Assembly: GCA_949825045.1 (NCBI GenBank)
Contig: OX463809.1
Coordinates: 1,949,501 to 2,013,500, forward strand
DNA from: Argyresthia goedartella
Taxonomy: Eukaryota; Arthropoda; Insecta; Lepidoptera; Argyresthiidae
Reading direction: 5' to 3'
DNA length: 64,000 nucleotides
The position numbers and the translations under genes were made by a program. A model generated the notes under the pieces. That model ran no database searches, was not told the origin of the DNA, and saw only the letters and a list, made by a program, of their open reading frames with translations. This document shows, piece by piece, positions 31,313 through 41,028 of this stretch. Every line of letters begins with the position of its first letter. Positions within the stretch are counted from its first letter, which is position 1.

Positions 31313-31932
31313 GCTATATTTATGTAATAACATTCGAGAATGTCCCCATAGGCTACCCACAGTACTTTTGAAGTGAAGGTAACATCCCTACAAGATGTAC
31401 ACTACACTAGTTGATTAATTATTGTATGAAGAAAAATGTTTGACTGAAGTATGTTCTATTAAGCACGAGATAGTCCTTATAAACTATCCACAATACTATT
31501 TTTTGTGAAGGTAACATCCCCTCACGCGAACATTTTCATAATTTATGAAGGTAGCATCCCCACAAGATGCACACATCAAGACATTATGATTTTTAATCAT
31601 GTTGAAGTATTTACATGGCTATATTTATGTAATAACATTCGAGAGAGTCCCCATAGGCTACCCACAGTACTTTTGAAGTGAAGGTAACATCCCTACAAGA
31701 TGTACACTACACTAAAAGTTGATTAATTATTGTATGAAGAAAAATGTTTGACTGAAGTATGTTCTATTAAGCACGAGATAGTCCTTATAAACTATCCACA
31801 ATACTATTTTTTGTGAAGGTAACATCCCCACAAGATGTACACATCACGCGAACATTTTCATAATTTATGAAGGTAGCATCCCCACAAGATGCACACATCA
31901 AGACATTATGATTTTTAATCTTGTTGAAGTAT
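31313..31932 (-). repeat. Duplicated ~305-bp intron-like block in DIRS leader
   Basis: 31313-31615 is repeated at 31616-31932 with small indels. Each copy (minus strand) starts GTAAATACTTCAACA and ends in AGCCA(A/T) sequence. Smaller repeats of GAAGGTAACATCCCCACAAGATG occur inside. Confidence 0.85.
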
Positions 31933-32197
31933 TTACTGTAACGATTTGACTTCCAGGCTCGTCGTCCATGTCGATGTACTCAACAGGGGGCTCCAGGTCG
32001 TCTACGTCCGGGCGGGTCGGCGGCGGCGGCGGCGGCGGCGCCCGTGAGGCGTGACCGTGACCTTCACTATCCGACGACGATTGCCTAGTACGGGAAGGGC
32101 GCGAACGTTTCATACGTTTTTCCAACTTCTTTTCTAATTTTCGCACTTTTTTACGAAGATAATCACTATCTTCATCACTGTGACTGCGTTTAGGCAT
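31933..32197 (-). CDS. DIRS ORF1 5' exon (Arg/Ser-rich leader)
   Basis: ATG 32197 opens MPKRSHSDEDSDYLRKKVRK, a basic coiled stretch, then RSRPSRTRQSSSDSE, a proline run and an acidic segment ending SQIVT before a GTAAATACTTC donor. Comparable short basic exons start ORF1 in other DIRS elements. Direct joining to the nearest acceptor (31306) does not keep frame by my count, so either another acceptor is used or a small lesion exists. Confidence 0.55.
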
Positions 32198-32280
32198 GTT
32201 TTTAGTATGGTTGATGAACTATTCCAAAACACAAATTTAGCACACGAAATATGTGGTGAACGGCGGAGCACTAGAACGCG

Positions 32281-32437
32281 AATGATCCATTGGGTGATTG
32301 GGTGCGTGGGGCTAGCAACAAGGCACACTCGATAAAAAGTTTTTTTCGGTTTACCCTATGTATTTTAACTATAGTGGATGAATGGCAGACACTACGTGCT
32401 ACTACAAGTATATCTCTAATCTCAAAGGACAAAGCCT
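32281..32437 (-). repeat. DIRS inverted terminal repeat, right
   Basis: Reverse complement of 27330-27487 with two mismatches. It is followed by GTAACAT and the AATT junction. Confidence 0.93.
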
Positions 32438-32445
32438 GTAACATA

Positions 32446-34128
32446 ATTCGGGACGACTGGCGCCTTGTTGTCTATTATGATACTCAACCTTATCAAGAAG
32501 GAAATATGGCACTGGCAAAGTACATAACATACCTGAGTAACATATGTACAAAAATACAGTTGCAGTCCCATTGCGAAGGCATCATGTTGCAGCTGCGTCA
32601 TGAGGCCACTGAACTTCAATATTATCATGATATTATTATGAATCATAACACCAAAACATCGCTTCGTCGTCGGCGCCGCGGCCTTATCAATGGAATAGGA
32701 TACATTGCTAACAGCCTATTCGGCGTTTTGGATGAGCATTTTGCGGAAAAATATGAGCGTGATATAAACCTTATCAAGACGAATCAGAACCACCTGGCTT
32801 CACTGTGGAAAAATCAAACGTCCGTAGTAGAAGCGGAGTTTAATATGCTAAAACGAACAGAAGTTATAATGGACAAGCATCATAAGATAATAAACAAGAA
32901 ACTTAACGACATCGAAAATGCAGTTTATCAAGTAAATTTAGCCGTTCAGAATGAATCGCTTATCAGCGGATTTTTATCAACCGCAATGATTGCAAACAAT
33001 ATTTTATTCAATCTAAAAAATATTCATCAGATGCTGCTGGAATCAGTGACCAATATTTATAACGGCAAATTCAATTTCCATTTACTTACCCCGGATCAGT
33101 TACGACATGAACTTGGTGTGATTTCTGAGCAGCTCCCAAAGGACTTGTCGCTACCAATCAAGAAAACAGACAGTTTATCACAGATATATAACTTGCTACA
33201 AGTGCGTGCAAGAGTTACAGCCAACTTTATAATATTTGAAATCAAGATACCCCTCATTGGAGAAGACACGTACGAAGTTTTAAAGGTGATCCCGATTCCC
33301 CGACAGATTGAAAATAAAGAGATAACAGTAGTCCCAGTGTCAAATTACATCGCAGTCGATCTGCGGCGAGATGCGTTCATTGAGATATATATTCAGGAAA
33401 TACGGTTTTGTTTACATAAAGATCCGGAACATATTCTATGCCATATCAAGAGGCCGATTCGTATGATCAAGGACGATAAAAGTTTATGCGAAGTATTACC
33501 AAACACAAGAAGATGTAATACGATAACAAGACCATGTAGCAATAAATGGATTGAGCTAAACAAAATAAATTCTTATATCTATTTTTGTTGCGAGCCGTGT
33601 CAATTGAAACTTGTATGTGGCGATCAGATTACCCCACTAACAATGACTCACGTTGGATTCTTCAAGATAGATCAAGGATGCGTTATCAAAACAGCTGACT
33701 TCTTCATATACTCACACAGACATGAATTTACACAGATTAATGTGAGCGCCAAAATAGAGGCACCAGAAATTTCCCAAATAAATCATATTATCAATATATC
33801 ATTACCAAATGTATCGACATCCAAAATGGACAGAGTCGATTCAAAATTTAATCAGATACAGCTTCAAAAAATCGAAAAGAATATTGAGATAATGAAAAAC
33901 AACGAGCCTCTAGCAGTCGGAGTATCATACAATGATATACATCATTATGCAGCGATATACATATTGTTCGCTCTGGTAGCAGTCATCGTCGTGGTGTGGG
34001 CGTGGCGGCGCTTCAGTTGTCGACTCACGCCTGCTTGCGCCGCGGCCGCAGCGGAGCCACCGGGGCGGCTTCGCCCGCAGCGGCAGCATTCACCAGTGTA
34101 CAGTGTACTGAACATTACAGTGAATTGA
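32446..34128 (+). pseudogene. env: BEL-B envelope, 3' part (F-like fusion protein)
   Basis: Continues the 5' part (27061-27279) in the same frame across the DIRS insertion. The visible architecture is a cleavage-like site RRRRRGLING followed by the fusion-peptide region (IANSLFGVLDEHFAEKY), long helical segments, a cysteine-rich ectodomain (CLHKDPEHILCHI, CNTITRPCSNKWIE, YFCCEPCQLKLVCG), one transmembrane helix YILFALVAVIVVVWAW, and a basic tail ending NITVN. It matches baculovirus F/errantivirus Env by layout. The ATG at 32290 lies in DIRS sequence and is not the real start. Apart from the insertion no lesion was seen in this part. Confidence 0.85.
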
Positions 34129-34463
34129 GTGAATTTACCAAAATAAGTGCGCGTGCGCCGGGACCAGCAAAGCGTACCCTTTTTAGTAACGATCAAAGTG
34201 CGCGAGTGTTAATGAAAGACACTAGTTCTTCGCCTATAGTGAATCGACCAGTTTTAAAAATATCGGACGGACATTTAGATTCTTAGTTTTATAAACATAT
34301 GGTTTCGATAACATTATATGTAGAAAAGTGCAGTATCAGTGAGAATATTTTAATCTTAAGCTACTAACAAAATGAAATATTTTAGTTATTTAAGCTTAAA
34401 TCATCATGTATCATATCAGCATCTTATCATCTATACTAAACCCATTTCTCTCGCCCGGGAATA
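34129..34463 (+). other. BEL-B 3' untranslated region
   Basis: 335 bp between the envelope stop and the 3' LTR. No gene and no strong polypurine tract were recognised; the LTR is preceded by CTCTCGCCCGGGAATA. Confidence 0.6.
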
Positions 34464-34705
34464 TGTACGAGCTAACACGTACAATAGTAAAATCAGCATT
34501 GTATTATCGTTCAATATTGCACTTTTGGCAATTACCTACTTTTTGGGTCAGTTCGTGTACAGCCATCAAGCGAGCGTCGCGTTCTCATTATAATTTGCTC
34601 AGTACTTCATCCATAGAGTTTTACCAGTATTTCAATACAGTTTTATTATCAGTTTAATCAGTCTTTCAGTCACATCAGTCTCATAGCTCCGGACACCCCG
34701 GAACA
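34464..34705 (+). repeat. BEL-B 3' LTR
   Basis: 242 bp, differs from 20881-21122 at one base. It is followed by the GGTGG duplication. Confidence 0.95.
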
Positions 34706-34706
34706 G

Positions 34707-35450
34707 GTGGCCTTAATTTTTGGACTCAATGGTGCTTGCCGCGGATGTGAACTTTTAAACTTAAAGGTGGAGGACGTTGAAAATCATTCCAATGAGTTGC
34801 TGCTGATTAATGTAAAGGAAACTAAGACAAAGAAAAATCGATCATTCATTGTACAAGGGCAATATACTAAAATCATTCATAAATACCAAGCATTACGTCC
34901 CACCAACATGGAAAACAATAGATTTTTTATAAACTATCGGAATGGGAAATGTACTCGACAAGCCATCGGCAAAAATAAAATTAGCAATATGCCAAAGGAA
35001 ATTGCTAAATATTTAAAACTTAAAGATGTTGAACTCTACACCGGTCACTGCTTTAGAAGAACTTCGGCGATTTTCTTGGCAGATTCAGGGGCGGATATTA
35101 CGTCAATAAAAAGACACGGTGGTTGGAGCTCTGATAGACTAGCTGAGGGATATATCGAAAGCTCAATGGCGAATAAAACCATATTAAGCAGTCAAATTAA
35201 CAAAAATATAAAACTTAATCCATCAGAGCCACAACCATCAACTTCCGGCATCTTATCTTCGTCCGTAACTCACGATGCACCACCACCACTATCTCCGACG
35301 TATACTATCTACAATGAAACGCAAGTTTCTCAGACGCAAGAACAGAGAAATACTCAAATCAACTCATCAACAATAAATGTACCAAACCAAAATGTGACTC
35401 TCTCTATCAATAATTGGACCAATGTTTCGAATGTTAACTTTTACTTTTAA
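34707..35450 (+). pseudogene. Crypton tyrosine recombinase, exon 2 (catalytic domain)
   Basis: Starts at the intron acceptor (GTGGCC) and is open to the stop at 35450. It keeps the family catalytic set: arginine in GACRGCELLNLKVED, the H-x-x-R box GHCFRRTSAIFLADSGAD, KRHGGWSSDRLAEG, and tyrosine in EGYIESS. A serine/proline-rich tail follows (EPQPSTSGILSS). The exon itself is undamaged; exon 1 has two stops. Whether this family counts as Crypton-I transposon or as a domesticated recombinase cannot be settled from sequence alone. The best reading is a transposon copy. Confidence 0.75.
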
Positions 35451-35518
35451 TTGTCATTATTTTTAATAAAGGCTTATCTCATATTATTATTCTGTTAATT
35501 TGAAATAAAATAAAATAA

Positions 35519-35661
35519 AATATATTGATAGAGGAAGCGGCTTATGAATGAAACGACCGATTCTAATGAGTACGTTAGTGACACTGTTTTATTGTAAAAT
35601 AAAGAGTAAACAAGTAAGCTAATTTTGTAAACAAAGCTATTTTCGCTGTATGCTCGTACAT
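35519..35661 (-). repeat. BEL-A-type LTR stub
   Basis: 143 bp nearly identical to 2598-2736, ending (plus strand) CTGTATGCTCGTACA, i.e. the LTR start on the minus strand. It is truncated at ATCAATATA next to the Crypton end. No other BEL-A sequence adjoins. Confidence 0.85.
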
Positions 35662-35778
35662 GGTTTTTCTAATTGTTGTGTATTATAGACCCGACTTTGC
35701 ACGTCTGTTTACCATATTGATAATTAATTTATTGATCGATCATACTAACGTTTCTCATTGCTTATTATTATATGACTT

Positions 35779-36646
35779 TGTGACGGGGCACCCTTCGGGC
35801 TAAGCTCAGCCTGGTTACTTCGTCCACGAAAGACTTTGCACTTCTGCAATGAGCCTTATTTTATCTCAATTATAGGATCTAGCTACGTAACCTAATGTGG
35901 GAAACATTCAGGGAAAGATTGGTTTGACGGTACGGTATTCCTAACGAGGTGCCGCAAGGTTTATTACAATGACCAAAGGTTATATTATCTAAATCTTAAC
36001 TAATACACAATCTGACTAAAGCTAAGTAATTTACACATATTATGAAAGACGCCCTCTGATTCCCTCCTTCGCAACCCGTGGCATGAATTTACTGGTAACA
36101 CGGAATGGCCACGCTGTCTACGGTTGGGAATGACTATAATGAATACCCCTGGAAACAACCCCTTTACGGTTACGGTTCGAATAGCATGCGGGCTCGATAC
36201 TATACGCGGTGACGGGGGTGGGGTGTTGGGAAGTGGAATTAGGTGAGGACGGGCTAGGGGAACGCCGGGATCCCCCACGCAACCAGGGGGTAACCATGAG
36301 ATTGCCTTGGGGGTTTGGAGGAACGGGAGGGGAAAGGATACTCCTCAATTAGCGATCAGGGGGTAACCATGAGACCACCTAGAGAGGAGGGCAGTTGACT
36401 GAGGCCGGAGCGTCGGCCAAATGCCGCTCCGACTCCCGTGCTCGGGTTTATATAGGCTGGCGTCGCATTCTTCGTGGTGGGGGTGGCTTCACTGCTGGGT
36501 CGGTGTGGAGGGGCGTCGCGCGTGTGGAGGGGCGCCGTGCGTGGCGAGGTAGCTGCGGGCCGATGACGTCATCATTATGTGCCCGCGCTCGGCGGTGCGG
36601 TCGTGGATGCTTGTGGCGATCACGTGGGGCCGGCGTGATCGTTACA
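35779..36646 (-). repeat. Gypsy-1 3' LTR
   Basis: 868 bp, TGTGACGGGG...CGTTACA (plus reading), with a TATA-like TTTATATAGGC near 36448. It contains the 110 bp (36435-36544) missing from the other LTR. Confidence 0.93.
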
Positions 36647-36665
36647 TTCTCCCCCTCCTCAATTT
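36647..36665 (-). promoter_or_regulatory. Gypsy-1 polypurine tract
   Basis: The minus strand reads AAATTGAGGAGGGGGAGAA immediately before the 3' LTR, the expected plus-strand primer. Confidence 0.85.
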
Positions 36666-36925
36666 GATTTTTCAGCCTGAAAAATCACCATAACAACACT
36701 CGGTTTGTATTCTGCTATCCTGATCTATCTTATCTTCCCCCCCTTTTCATTTGTCTAATATTTTTCCTGGTTACCTTTATAATTGTCTGTATATCTACCT
36801 CACCTTTATCTTCTCTCCTAATCCTATTTGTGTGTGTTATTCTCTTATGTAATTAAGCAATCAAAACCCTTTTTTTTGATCATTTATTTTATTTTCAATT
36901 AACTTTAACAAATCTTTCTATTAAG

Positions 36926-37114
36926 AACTAAATAACATCTGAGTGCCTTTTTGGCGCTGTATAAACAAAAATAACCAAATATCTATCTAACTAAATAACA
37001 TCTGAGTGCCTTTTTGGCGCTGTATAAACAAAAATAACCAAATATCTATCTAACTAAATAACATCTGAGTGCCTTTTTGGCGCTGTATAAACAAAAATAA
37101 CCAAATATCTATTT
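36926..37114. repeat. 63-bp triple repeat in Gypsy-1 3' region
   Basis: AACTAAATAACATCTGAGTG starts at 36926, 36989 and 37052. The three copies are virtually identical and contain CCTTTTTGGCGCTGTATAAA. A diverged trace (TGCCACTATATAAACAAAA) follows near 37180. Confidence 0.93.
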
Positions 37115-37495
37115 CTAACTGTATATATCTATATATTTCCGATAGTAAATACCTTCTTGGTTGAATAAAAAAACTGCCCTTATGCCACTATATAAACAAA
37201 ACAGACTTAATAACTACTTCTAACTAACTTTTAACATAATTAAATAATTGTTTCTGGTTTACCAACAATAAAATACACATATCTATTCACTTTTAGACAC
37301 ACCATTCACTATATTGATGCCTTCTTTGGTCTTCTGTTACTGGCTGCTGCTCTGTCCTTCTGCGTTTTTTTTTTTGTATTTTGGTAGCCTCACCAGCCCT
37401 TTTTTGTGTCCTCTTGTTTTCCTCTGTCTTGATTTTCTTCTTCTTTTCTTGGGTGGTTTGGGGGATGTTTCTCCGTCCTCGTACATTTGACAGCA

Positions 37496-39490
37496 CTATT
37501 CTTCCCCTACCGGTGTTTTGCACCGCCACTCTGCTTCCTCTTCCAAGTTCCAGGTGTTGGCAGGGGAGTAGGTACCGCTGGATGCCTCCATATCTGACAT
37601 CCAACTCCAGTCGTCGCCTGAGGGTCCCTGGGGTCCGGTCTCCAGTAATTCTTCGAAGGTTGGCCATGGGGTCGTGGTCGGTGCGGTGGCCTGCGCCTCG
37701 TCTACTTCTGTGTTTGGTGTTCTGTTATATTGCTCCAGTGTTGGCGGCGGTTGGTAAAAACATTCCGGTAGTGTCGTGGTCTCCTGTGGTAACGGGTATG
37801 CGTCTTTCACGGATATTTCATTTATCCTTCTGAAGTCTATGCAGAATCTGTATTCACCATTTTCTTTCTTCGCTAGTACTATTGGTGAGCTGTATGGGCT
37901 TTGAGATTTTTCGATTACCCCTTCATTGAGCATTTTCTCTACATGCTCGTCTATTTTTTCTTGTAATTTCGGGTTCCGTGGGTAATACCTCTGTTTTATA
38001 GGTTCGTTGTGTTTTAGCTTAATTTCGTGTTCCGTCCATGTCGTTCCTTTTGGTTCTTTTTCGCATTCTTCCAATTCTTTCTTAATAATTTCTTCTAGTT
38101 CTCGTTGTTGTTCTGGTGTAATCGTTTCATCTTGAAATACTATTTTTAAAATTTCCATTTTATTTGTTCCTCTTTTATCTTCCTTAGTTTGATTTGTCCT
38201 GACTGTGAGTGTTTCTGTGTCGGTGCTTTGCTGTTCATTTTGTTCTGGATCTTGTTCTGCATTATTTCCCGTTGTCGTTTTCGTATCCCTTTGTTCGATT
38301 TTATCTTTTGTTGCTTTTTCTGTTTCTTTGGTTGGTGTTATAAGGTTTTCCTTCGTTTCCGTGGCTTCCCATTTTATCATAAGACCTACTCGTTGCAGTA
38401 TGTCCATTCCCAGAATAATGTGGGGTGCTGTCTTCATTATTTTCCACTGGTGTTTGAATGACTTTCCTTTCATTTCTATTTTTAGTTCTATCGCTTGTGT
38501 GACTTGTATTCCTGATCCGTCTGCCATTTGTACCCGTGTTTGTATCTCTATTTTCTTTGCGTTGTCCCCTTTACATTGCTGAATGATGGCATCGTTCACG
38601 TATGAACTTGTTGATCCGGTGTCTACTAATACTTGGTATTTTTTTCCCTCTATTTTTACTGTCGTAAATATTCTATTGTCTCCCTTCCTGCCATTACCCA
38701 TTGTGCAAGTTTTTTCGTAAGTCGTCGCATGCTGTGTCTTGCAGCATTTTGTACTCATTACTCCCATCTTGCCGCAACCACTGCAGAACATAACTCTTTG
38801 GCTCCGACACTCCGTTTTTTTATGGCCGTTCTTCCCGCAATTCCAGCAGCATGTCTCTAGGTTAAAGTTATTTATATGTTTTTGATTTTGCCTTCCCTCT
38901 TGGTTATATGTTCTTTCCCGGTAGCTTGGGCCTGGTGCTTCCATTTTTCTGTTTCTGAGGTCTATTTGATTTCTTGTTTTATATGTAGGGGCTCCCTGCC
39001 TCCAGTCTTGATTGAACGTGGTCCCTTGTTTGTTGTTCCCGGTTTGGTATTCTATGTTTACTCTTTCTCTCTTGAACTTGGCTATATTTTGATCATGTTC
39101 TTCTACTAGTGATTCGTATTCGGTTGTTTTCTGTATCAATTCCTTCAGATTTTTGATTTCTTGTCGTTTAATGTACATTTTGTAATTGACATGCATATTT
39201 TCATAGATTCTATCTAGCGTATCATCTGCCGTTAGCTTCCTGTATCTTCTCGTTAGAGTTTGTATTTCGGTTACGTACTCGATGAAGGGTTGTTTATACC
39301 TCTGTCTTTGTGCTATTTTCTTGTCTAGGAGAGTGGTATCATATTTCCTCGGGAAGAAATATAACTTAAAATCTTCTGTGAAGGTTTCCCAGTTGTTCCA
39401 GCTGCCGCTACTGTTACGGCACCACTGGAGTGCCCGTCCCTTCAGAAGTCTTGGTAGTGTTTTAAGTAACTGTTCGGGTTCAATTTCGTT
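37496..39490 (-). CDS. gag-pol: Gypsy-1 gag C-terminus, protease and RT start, fused by deletion
   Basis: A frame open from about 39490 to TGA/TAG at 37496. It includes capsid residues (LKGRALQWCRNSSG, TADDTLDRIYENM), the zinc knuckle CWNCGKNGHKKTECRSQ and a second cysteine set (CSGCGKMGVMSTKCC), protease active site VLVDTGSTSSYV with the flap and IILGMDIL, and then RT: KLKHNEPIKQRYYPRNP, MLNEGVIEKSQSPYSSPIVL, FCIDFRRINEISVKDAYPLP. At that point RT breaks off and a proline/acidic tail (FYQPPPTLEQYNRTPNTEVD) follows in frame to the end. The tail may be the original pol C-terminus or an additional domain. No polymerase activity is possible. Confidence 0.85.
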   Translation of the reverse strand, partial: NEIEPEQLLKTLPRLLKGRALQWCRNSSGSWNNWETFTEDFKLYFFPRKYDTTLLDKKIAQRQRYKQPFIEYVTEIQTLTRRYRKLTADDTLDRIYENMHVNYKMYIKRQEIKNLKELIQKTTEYESLVEEHDQNIAKFKRERVNIEYQTGNNKQGTTFNQDWRQGAPTYKTRNQIDLRNRKMEAPGPSYRERTYNQEGRQNQKHINNFNLETCCWNCGKNGHKKTECRSQRVMFCSGCGKMGVMSTKCCKTQHATTYEKTCTMGNGRKGDNRIFTTVKIEGKKYQVLVDTGSTSSYVNDAIIQQCKGDNAKKIEIQTRVQMADGSGIQVTQAIELKIEMKGKSFKHQWKIMKTAPHIILGMDILQRVGLMIKWEATETKENLITPTKETEKATKDKIEQRDTKTTTGNNAEQDPEQNEQQSTDTETLTVRTNQTKEDKRGTNKMEILKIVFQDETITPEQQRELEEIIKKELEECEKEPKGTTWTEHEIKLKHNEPIKQRYYPRNPKLQEKIDEHVEKMLNEGVIEKSQSPYSSPIVLAKKENGEYRFCIDFRRINEISVKDAYPLPQETTTLPECFYQPPPTLEQYNRTPNTEVDEAQATAPTTTPWPTFEELLETGPQGPSGDDWSWMSDMEASSGTYSPANTWNLEEEAEWRCKTPVGEE

Positions 39491-39828
39491 TGCCTGGCTT
39501 CTGTCCGTTCTAAGAACTCTACGGGGTCGTTAGAGGTGTCGAAACTTAGGTCCCATGAGGCTATTCTCTTGAAAATGTCTTTTTTCTCACCTTCGTTCCC
39601 CATGTTTGTTCCTTTAACTGTTTTCCTTACTTCCGCTGGACTTTCTTGACTTGCGTCGTCGAATATGTCGACGGTCTCGTATGTTTCCTTGCTGGTACTT
39701 TCTTGTTTTAGTGTTTCTATTAGGTTCTTTCTCATCTGTTCTACTGTTAACCCTTTTGTCAGTTGTGCTCGGTTTTCCAACTCCTCTGTGAGTTCCGATT
39801 TATTTTTCTTGTACACCCAGGAGGTCAT
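39442..39828 (-). pseudogene. gag: Gypsy-1 gag N-terminus (frameshifted)
   Basis: ATG 39828 opens MTSWVYKKNKSELTEELENR, KGLTVEQMRKNLIETLK, then the capsid start KDIFKRIASWDLSFD and NDPVEFLERTEA. A one-base indel near 39490 shifts the correct continuation to the other open frame; the original frame reaches a stop at 39442. Without that indel gag-pol would be continuous. Confidence 0.8.
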
Positions 39829-40360
39829 TCGGTAGGATATTCTCTTTTCCTGTTTTTATATCTATTTTTCGCGGGTTTTATATAAAGTGAAAATATTTTG
39901 TTTATTAATTTTTATTTATTTGCTTCACGGTTACACTGTCTCTTTTATTTCCGATAATCTCTTTTATCGTTTATTGCTGCGTTTTCACTCACACTTTTTC
40001 ACTTTCGGTATTATTATTATTTTATAGTCCGTTTGTTTTTGCCTACACCTTGAGTTTATTTATGGTTAGTCAGTTTGTTCACTTTTATTTATTATGCACT
40101 TTCACTTTTGTTTTATGTTCCACTGTTTATTATTTTCATTTCTTTCGCGGTTATATATTTATGTTTTGGTTCGGTTATTTTTCTCTTATATTTATTTCTA
40201 TTTACGTGTTTTTCATCTATTTATTTTTCGGTTTTCACGGGGGTTGTTAACTTTTCTTTACGGGTTTTCGCGGATTTTTATTAGTTTTTTATTTTCTTAT
40301 GCGACGGTTCGGTTTTTTGCGGTTAAAATCCCTGAATGTCCCTTTGAGATGTGAGTTTTT

Positions 40361-40373
40361 CAGTTGGGCGCCA
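40361..40373 (-). promoter_or_regulatory. Gypsy-1 primer-binding site, tRNA-Lys type
   Basis: TGGCGCCCAACTG on the minus strand, one base after the 5' LTR. Eleven bases complement the recalled tRNA-Lys 3' end (GTTGGGCGCCA). Confidence 0.8.
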
Positions 40374-40374
40374 G

Positions 40375-41028
40375 TGTGACGGGGCACCCTTCGGGCTAAG
40401 CTCAGCCTGGTTACCTCGTCCACGAAAGACTTTGCACTTCTGCAATGAGCCTTATTTTATCTCAATTATAGGATCTAGCTACGTAGCCTAATGTGGGAAA
40501 CATTCAGGGAAAGATTGGTTTGACGGTACGGTATTCCTAACTAGGTGCCGCAAGGTTTATTACAATGACCAAAGGTTATATTATCTAAATATTAACTAAT
40601 ACACAATCTGACTAAGGCTAAGTAATTTACACATATTATGAAAGACGCCCCCGGATTCCCTCCTTCGCATCCCGTGGCATGAATTTACTGGTAACACGGA
40701 ATGGCCACGCTGTCTACGGTTGGGAATGACTATAATGAATACCCCTGGAAACAACCCCTTTACGGTTACGGTTCGAATAGCACGCGGGCTCGATACTATA
40801 CGCGGTGACGGGGGTGGGGTGTTGGGAAGTGGAATTAGGTGAGGACGGGCTAGGGGAACGGCGGGATCCCCCACGCAACCAGGGGGTAACCATGAGATTG
40901 CCTTGGGGGTTTGGAGGAACGGGAGGGGAAAGGATACTCCTCAATTAGCGATCAGGGGGTAACCATGAGGCCACCTAGGGAGGAGGGCAGTTGACTGAGG
41001 CCGGAGCGTCGGCCAACTGCCGCTCCGA
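40375..41028 (-). repeat. Gypsy-1 5' LTR, part 1
   Basis: Matches 35779-36434 with scattered substitutions and breaks at CGCTCCGACT. LTR sequence resumes at 45855. Confidence 0.93.

Larger units (their letters stand above)
27280..32444 (-). mobile_element. DIRS-type element inside BEL-B envelope, 5.2 kb
   Basis: It has the hallmark architecture of DIRS: inverted terminal repeats (27330-27487 and 32281-32437, about 158 bp, two mismatches seen), an internal complementary region next to the left end (27554-27672) made of the complements of both extreme ends, and genes for a gag-like protein, RT-RNase H and a tyrosine recombinase on the minus strand. It is flanked by AATT on both sides (27276-27279 and 32445-32448), with no longer duplication, as expected for recombinase-mediated insertion. 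The RT core is deleted and the recombinase is frameshifted, so it is not autonomous. Confidence 0.93.
20881..34705 (+). mobile_element. BEL-B retroelement with envelope, 242-bp LTRs, GGTGG duplication
   Basis: LTRs at 20881-21122 and 34464-34705 are both 242 bp (TGTACGAGC...CCGGAACA) with one difference seen (TCAAATC versus TCACATC). GGTGG flanks both sides (20876-20880 and 34706-34710). Internal order: tRNA-Tyr primer site, leader with a triple repeat, gag, protease, RT, RNase H, integrase, envelope. The DIRS element at 27280-32444 is a later insertion; without it BEL-B is about 8.66 kb. At least two nonsense/frameshift lesions in gag-pol and an integrase deletion show it is not autonomous despite the near-identical LTRs. 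Confidence 0.95.
14990..35515 (+). mobile_element. Crypton-type tyrosine-recombinase element, split by Pao and BEL-B
   Basis: After removing Pao (15031-20275) and BEL-B (20881-34705) with one copy of each target duplication, about 1.5 kb remains with one gene: exon 1 at 20373-20789, an 87-bp intron, and exon 2 at 34707-35450. A run of AAATA repeats follows near 35500-35517. The left boundary is uncertain. Insect Cryptons (Crypton-I) are DNA transposons that move by a tyrosine recombinase and lack inverted repeats. A domesticated or host gene of this origin is possible, but two stop codons in exon 1 argue against function. Confidence 0.6.

Noticed and set aside
32290..32448. ATG at 32290 as start of the BEL-B envelope
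   Set aside because: That stretch is the inverted terminal repeat of DIRS read through; envelope homology begins at 32446.
37293..37667. 124-residue basic minus-strand ORF in Gypsy-1
   Set aside because: Overlaps the pol tail in another frame and has no recognisable domain; probably chance.
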